A DNA stretch of 8,307 bases from Spirochaeta sp. (GTDB taxonomy: Bacteria; Spirochaetota; Spirochaetia; DSM-2461), in the NCBI GenBank assembly GCA_030635565.1, contig DAOVYP010000076.1, positions 1 to 8,307 on the forward strand, in the 5' to 3' direction. A program made the translations under genes and the position numbers. Every line of letters begins with the position of its first letter. Positions within the stretch are counted from its first letter, which is position 1. This document shows, one piece after another, positions 7,266-8,307 of this stretch. The notes under the pieces are model-generated. The model did not search any database and was not told where the DNA came from. It saw nothing but the letters and a program-made list of their open reading frames with translations.

Positions 7266-7395
7266 ACTGCATAAGAACTGGTTTGAGTAAGGTAGGATTG
7301 CATATAGCCGATCTGAGCTTACAAGCCGAAGGAGAGCCGGAACTTCCCGACTATCCTCAGAATCCGGAATTCCAGGAACGCTTTGGTATTCGCGG
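7010..7395. other. Mosaic region without a convincing intact gene
   Basis: Between the lipoprotein remnant and the cobU remnant there is no intact gene with start, ribosome site and stop. Both strands carry moderately long open frames: minus 7265 downward (listed separately), minus 7395-7319 (tail of the chimeric frame), and a plus-strand frame from a TTG at 7283. These mutually antisense frames cannot all be real. I find no terminal inverted repeats, transposase motifs, tRNA or T-run terminator. It is most simply decayed sequence joined from several sources. Confidence 0.5.
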
Positions 7396-7507
7396 TCATC
7401 AGATACATCTGGTGGGTGAGGCCGCTGAGGTCCTGGAAGATGCGGCCCAGGGGCCAGGGGGATATGAGTCCGGTTTCCACCTGATTGGATACCAGCAGGG
7501 TTTCCCT
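7319..7507 (-). pseudogene. Truncated cobU 3' copy fused to unrelated sequence
   Basis: Directly after the higA stop codon and in the same frame, 62 codons read RETLLVSNQV and on through the CobU C-terminal segment to THQM, then YLM. The cobU similarity covers 7507-7396. Compared with the intact 3' end at 8161-8307 it lacks 24 bases (8 codons, the FAAAADEV stretch) and, after TATCTGATGA, changes to about 25 unrelated codons ending in TAA at 7321-7319. There is no N-terminal kinase part (P-loop), so it cannot be functional CobU. It is a duplicated, broken fragment. Confidence 0.8.
7405..7489. repeat. Direct repeat of cobU 3' end, copy 1
   Basis: All 85 bases are identical to 8223-8307 in the same orientation, 818 bases apart, bracketing the higBA pair. 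A further 12 bases (7396-7407 and 8190-8201) match on the other side of a 24-base gap. The second copy runs into the window end, so the repeat may extend up to 7507. Confidence 0.97.
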
Positions 7508-7834
7508 CTATGCATTTGTAAAGTTCTGAGTTTGAGGCTGCAGAATATGCGATTTTACTTCCAGCTCAATTTTGTCGCCCAGTTTGTTCTTGGCAATTTT
7601 CACATTGTATCTCACTTGCAAATTAAGCCAGAACTCAGGTTCAATACCAAAACATTTCCCGAGGCGTAATGCTGTATCTGCTGTAATATCCCTTTTCCCG
7701 TGAATAATCTGACTGATCCTGTTGGGTGGAACGTTAATGTCTTTCGCCAGCTGGGTCGGTGAAATATTCATAGGCTCCAGAAACTCTTCAAGAAGAATTT
7801 CACCAGGTGTAATTGGTGTCAATTTGTTTTCCAT
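7508..7834 (-). CDS. higA: HigA-family antitoxin (XRE helix-turn-helix)
   Basis: This 108-residue protein is of the HigA/VapI addiction-module group. It opens with ITPGEILLEEFLEPMNIS, then the helix-turn-helix region (about 24-62: SPTQLAKDINVPPNRISQII, HGKRDITADTALRLGKCFG), then EPEFWLNLQVRYNVKIAK, the usual family ending. It should bind and neutralise the HigB toxin and repress the pair's promoter. The ATG at 7834 lies three bases after the higB stop, with AGGGGG formed by the last higB codons six bases upstream, so the two genes are co-translated. The stop (TAG 7510-7508) abuts the cobU remnant exactly; the last residues (QTQNFTNA) may therefore have been altered by the junction. Confidence 0.93.
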   Translation of the reverse strand: MENKLTPITPGEILLEEFLEPMNISPTQLAKDINVPPNRISQIIHGKRDITADTALRLGKCFGIEPEFWLNLQVRYNVKIAKNKLGDKIELEVKSHILQPQTQNFTNA

Positions 7835-7837
7835 AAT

Positions 7838-8032
7838 TTACCCCCTATGATAATCAACGATTTCAACTTGAATAGCATTCCCATCACTCCATATAAAACA
7901 GATACGCCATTGATCATTTATTCGGAAGCTGTATTGATCTTTTCTATCTCCCTTCAGTTGTTCAAGACGGTTGCCTGGTGGGATCCTCAGGTTATGTATT
8001 GATACGGCTGCGTGCAAAATTTCCAGTTTCAT
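7838..8032 (-). CDS. higB: HigB-family toxin (RelE/ParE fold), start uncertain
   Basis: The end (TAA 7840-7838) and family are clear: LRIPPGNRLEQLKGDRKDQY, then SFRINDQWRICF and VEIVDYH are the signature of HigB mRNA-cleaving toxins, normally about 92 residues. From the first usual start codon in frame (ATG 8030-8032) only 64 residues result. But the same frame is open up to 8122, and its translation continues the family match (SYKCKDTKRLFND, then NVQRFREFSRIAR). The natural start should thus lie near 8122, where there is no ATG, GTG or TTG; the codons there read CGT AAC TCG TCA after a TGA (8125-8123). Either the start codon was lost, a rare start such as ATT is used, or the short form is made from 8032, which lacks a well-placed ribosome site. 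If the N-terminal helix is absent the toxin may be inactive. Confidence 0.85.
   Translation of the reverse strand: MKLEILHAAVSIHNLRIPPGNRLEQLKGDRKDQYSFRINDQWRICFIWSDGNAIQVEIVDYHRG
7841..7846 (-). promoter_or_regulatory. Ribosome binding site of higA inside higB
   Basis: AGGGGG on the minus strand (7846-7841) lies six bases before the higA ATG and overlaps the last two sense codons of higB. It is strong and supports the start at 7834. Confidence 0.7.
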
Positions 8033-8104
8033 CCTTGCTATACGTGAAAATTCCCGAAATCTTTGAACATTAATATCATTAAAGAGCCTTTTTGTATCTT
8101 TGCA

Positions 8105-8133
8105 TTTATATGACGAGTTACGTCAATCGTCAA
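8105..8133 (-). promoter_or_regulatory. Candidate higBA promoter
   Basis: On the minus strand TTGACG (8133-8128) and TATAAA (8110-8105) are separated by exactly 17 bases, a close match to a sigma70 promoter. TTGACG occurs again 7 bases on (8126-8121) through a tandem ATTGACG. GACGA and TCGTC flank the spacer as a small inverted repeat that could be a HigA operator. The -10 box lies within codons that match the HigB N-terminus, so RNA started here (near 8098) could not encode full-length HigB. Confidence 0.45.
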
Positions 8134-8160
8134 TGTGGAAATAATTCATCCTGCATTCCA

Positions 8161-8307
8161 TTATTTTACTTTCTGCGGCAGCCCCGCGCTCATCAGATAC
8201 ACTTCATCGGCGGCGGCGGCGAACATCTGGTGGGTGAGGCCGCTGAGGTCCTGGAAGATGCGGCCCAGGGGCCAGGGGGATATGAGTCCGGTTTCCACCT
8301 GATTGGA
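8161..8307 (-). CDS. cobU: CobU C-terminus: adenosylcobinamide kinase/guanylyltransferase (partial)
   Basis: The last 48 codons are visible; the gene enters from beyond the right edge and ends in TAA at 8163-8161. The translation lines up along its length with the CobU C-terminus: SNQVETGLISPWPLGRIF, QDLSGLTHQ, AAAADEVYLMSAGLPQKVK, against the family's SNEVG, RDLAGRVNQ, AAAADEVWLV. It departs at normally conserved places (Gln for Glu in SNEVG, His for Asn in NQ), so function rests on the unseen part. CobU phosphorylates adenosylcobinamide and then adds GMP, giving the substrate of CobS. It points in the same direction as cobT, cobS and cobC but is 3.7 kb upstream of cobT. Confidence 0.88.
   Translation of the reverse strand, partial: SNQVETGLISPWPLGRIFQDLSGLTHQMFAAAADEVYLMSAGLPQKVK
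8223..8307. repeat. Direct repeat of cobU 3' end, copy 2
   Basis: This is identical over 85 bases to 7405-7489 and lies within the apparently normal cobU 3' end. It reaches the window edge, so the true length is unknown. Confidence 0.97.

Noticed and set aside
7010..7395. IS91-like transposase C-terminus in the minus frame (MKVITIIEE, then ILKHYHLPE)
   Set aside because: The resemblance is limited to a few hydrophobic positions; the Cys pairs and catalytic Tyr region are absent, and no element ends are visible.
7283..7669. Plus-strand 128-residue reading frame
   Set aside because: It runs antisense through the cobU fragment and higA, both clear minus-strand homologues, and has no ribosome site; only its first part could be anything else.
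7405..8307. CRISPR array or integron attC sites
   Set aside because: There are just two copies, 818 bases apart, and they are part of the cobU coding sequence; no short regular spacers or attC-type core sites were seen.

Overview
The window (8307 bases) reads as chromosomal DNA of an anaerobic bacterium. A molybdopterin formate dehydrogenase, a cobalamin lower-ligand/nucleotide-loop operon, a DUF4143-type ATPase and a secreted protein with a loose lipobox together fit a spirochaete or a similar anaerobe. That assignment is an inference from gene content and style, not proof.

Layout. Bases 1-1980 (+) hold most of a formate dehydrogenase alpha subunit whose N-terminus lies outside the window; it carries Cys, not Sec, at the metal-ligand position. 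Convergent to it, on the minus strand, lies a tightly overlapped set reading cobT (4499-3411), cobS (3414-2599), cobC (2602-2003), each pair sharing 4 bases. Upstream of cobT and overlapping it by 10 bases is an AAA/DUF4143 ATPase (5812-4490). A divergent control region (about 5813-6001) with several inverted repeats separates it from a plus-strand putative lipoprotein (6002-6832). That gene is followed in the same frame by the C-terminal remnant of a second copy (6845-7009). From about 7010 to 7507 the DNA is a patchwork of fragments. It includes an unrecognised minus-strand reading frame and a truncated copy of the 3' end of cobU. A HigB/HigA toxin-antitoxin pair (about 8122-7508, minus) follows, and the window ends inside the 3' end of an apparently normal cobU (8307-8161, minus).

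How it fits together. cobU, cobT, cobS and cobC all run on the same strand in that order, and the four proteins together carry cobinamide to cobalamin (CobU activates cobinamide, CobT activates the lower-ligand base, CobS joins them, CobC removes the phosphate). Between cobU and cobT sit about 3.7 kb of unrelated DNA: higBA, degenerate fragments, an opposite-strand lipoprotein and the ATPase. The simplest reading is a cobUTSC operon split by accessory DNA. An 85-base (or longer) exact direct repeat of the cobU 3' end brackets higBA, which points to duplication or recombination during insertion. I see no complete insertion sequence, CRISPR array, tRNA, rRNA or B12 riboswitch.
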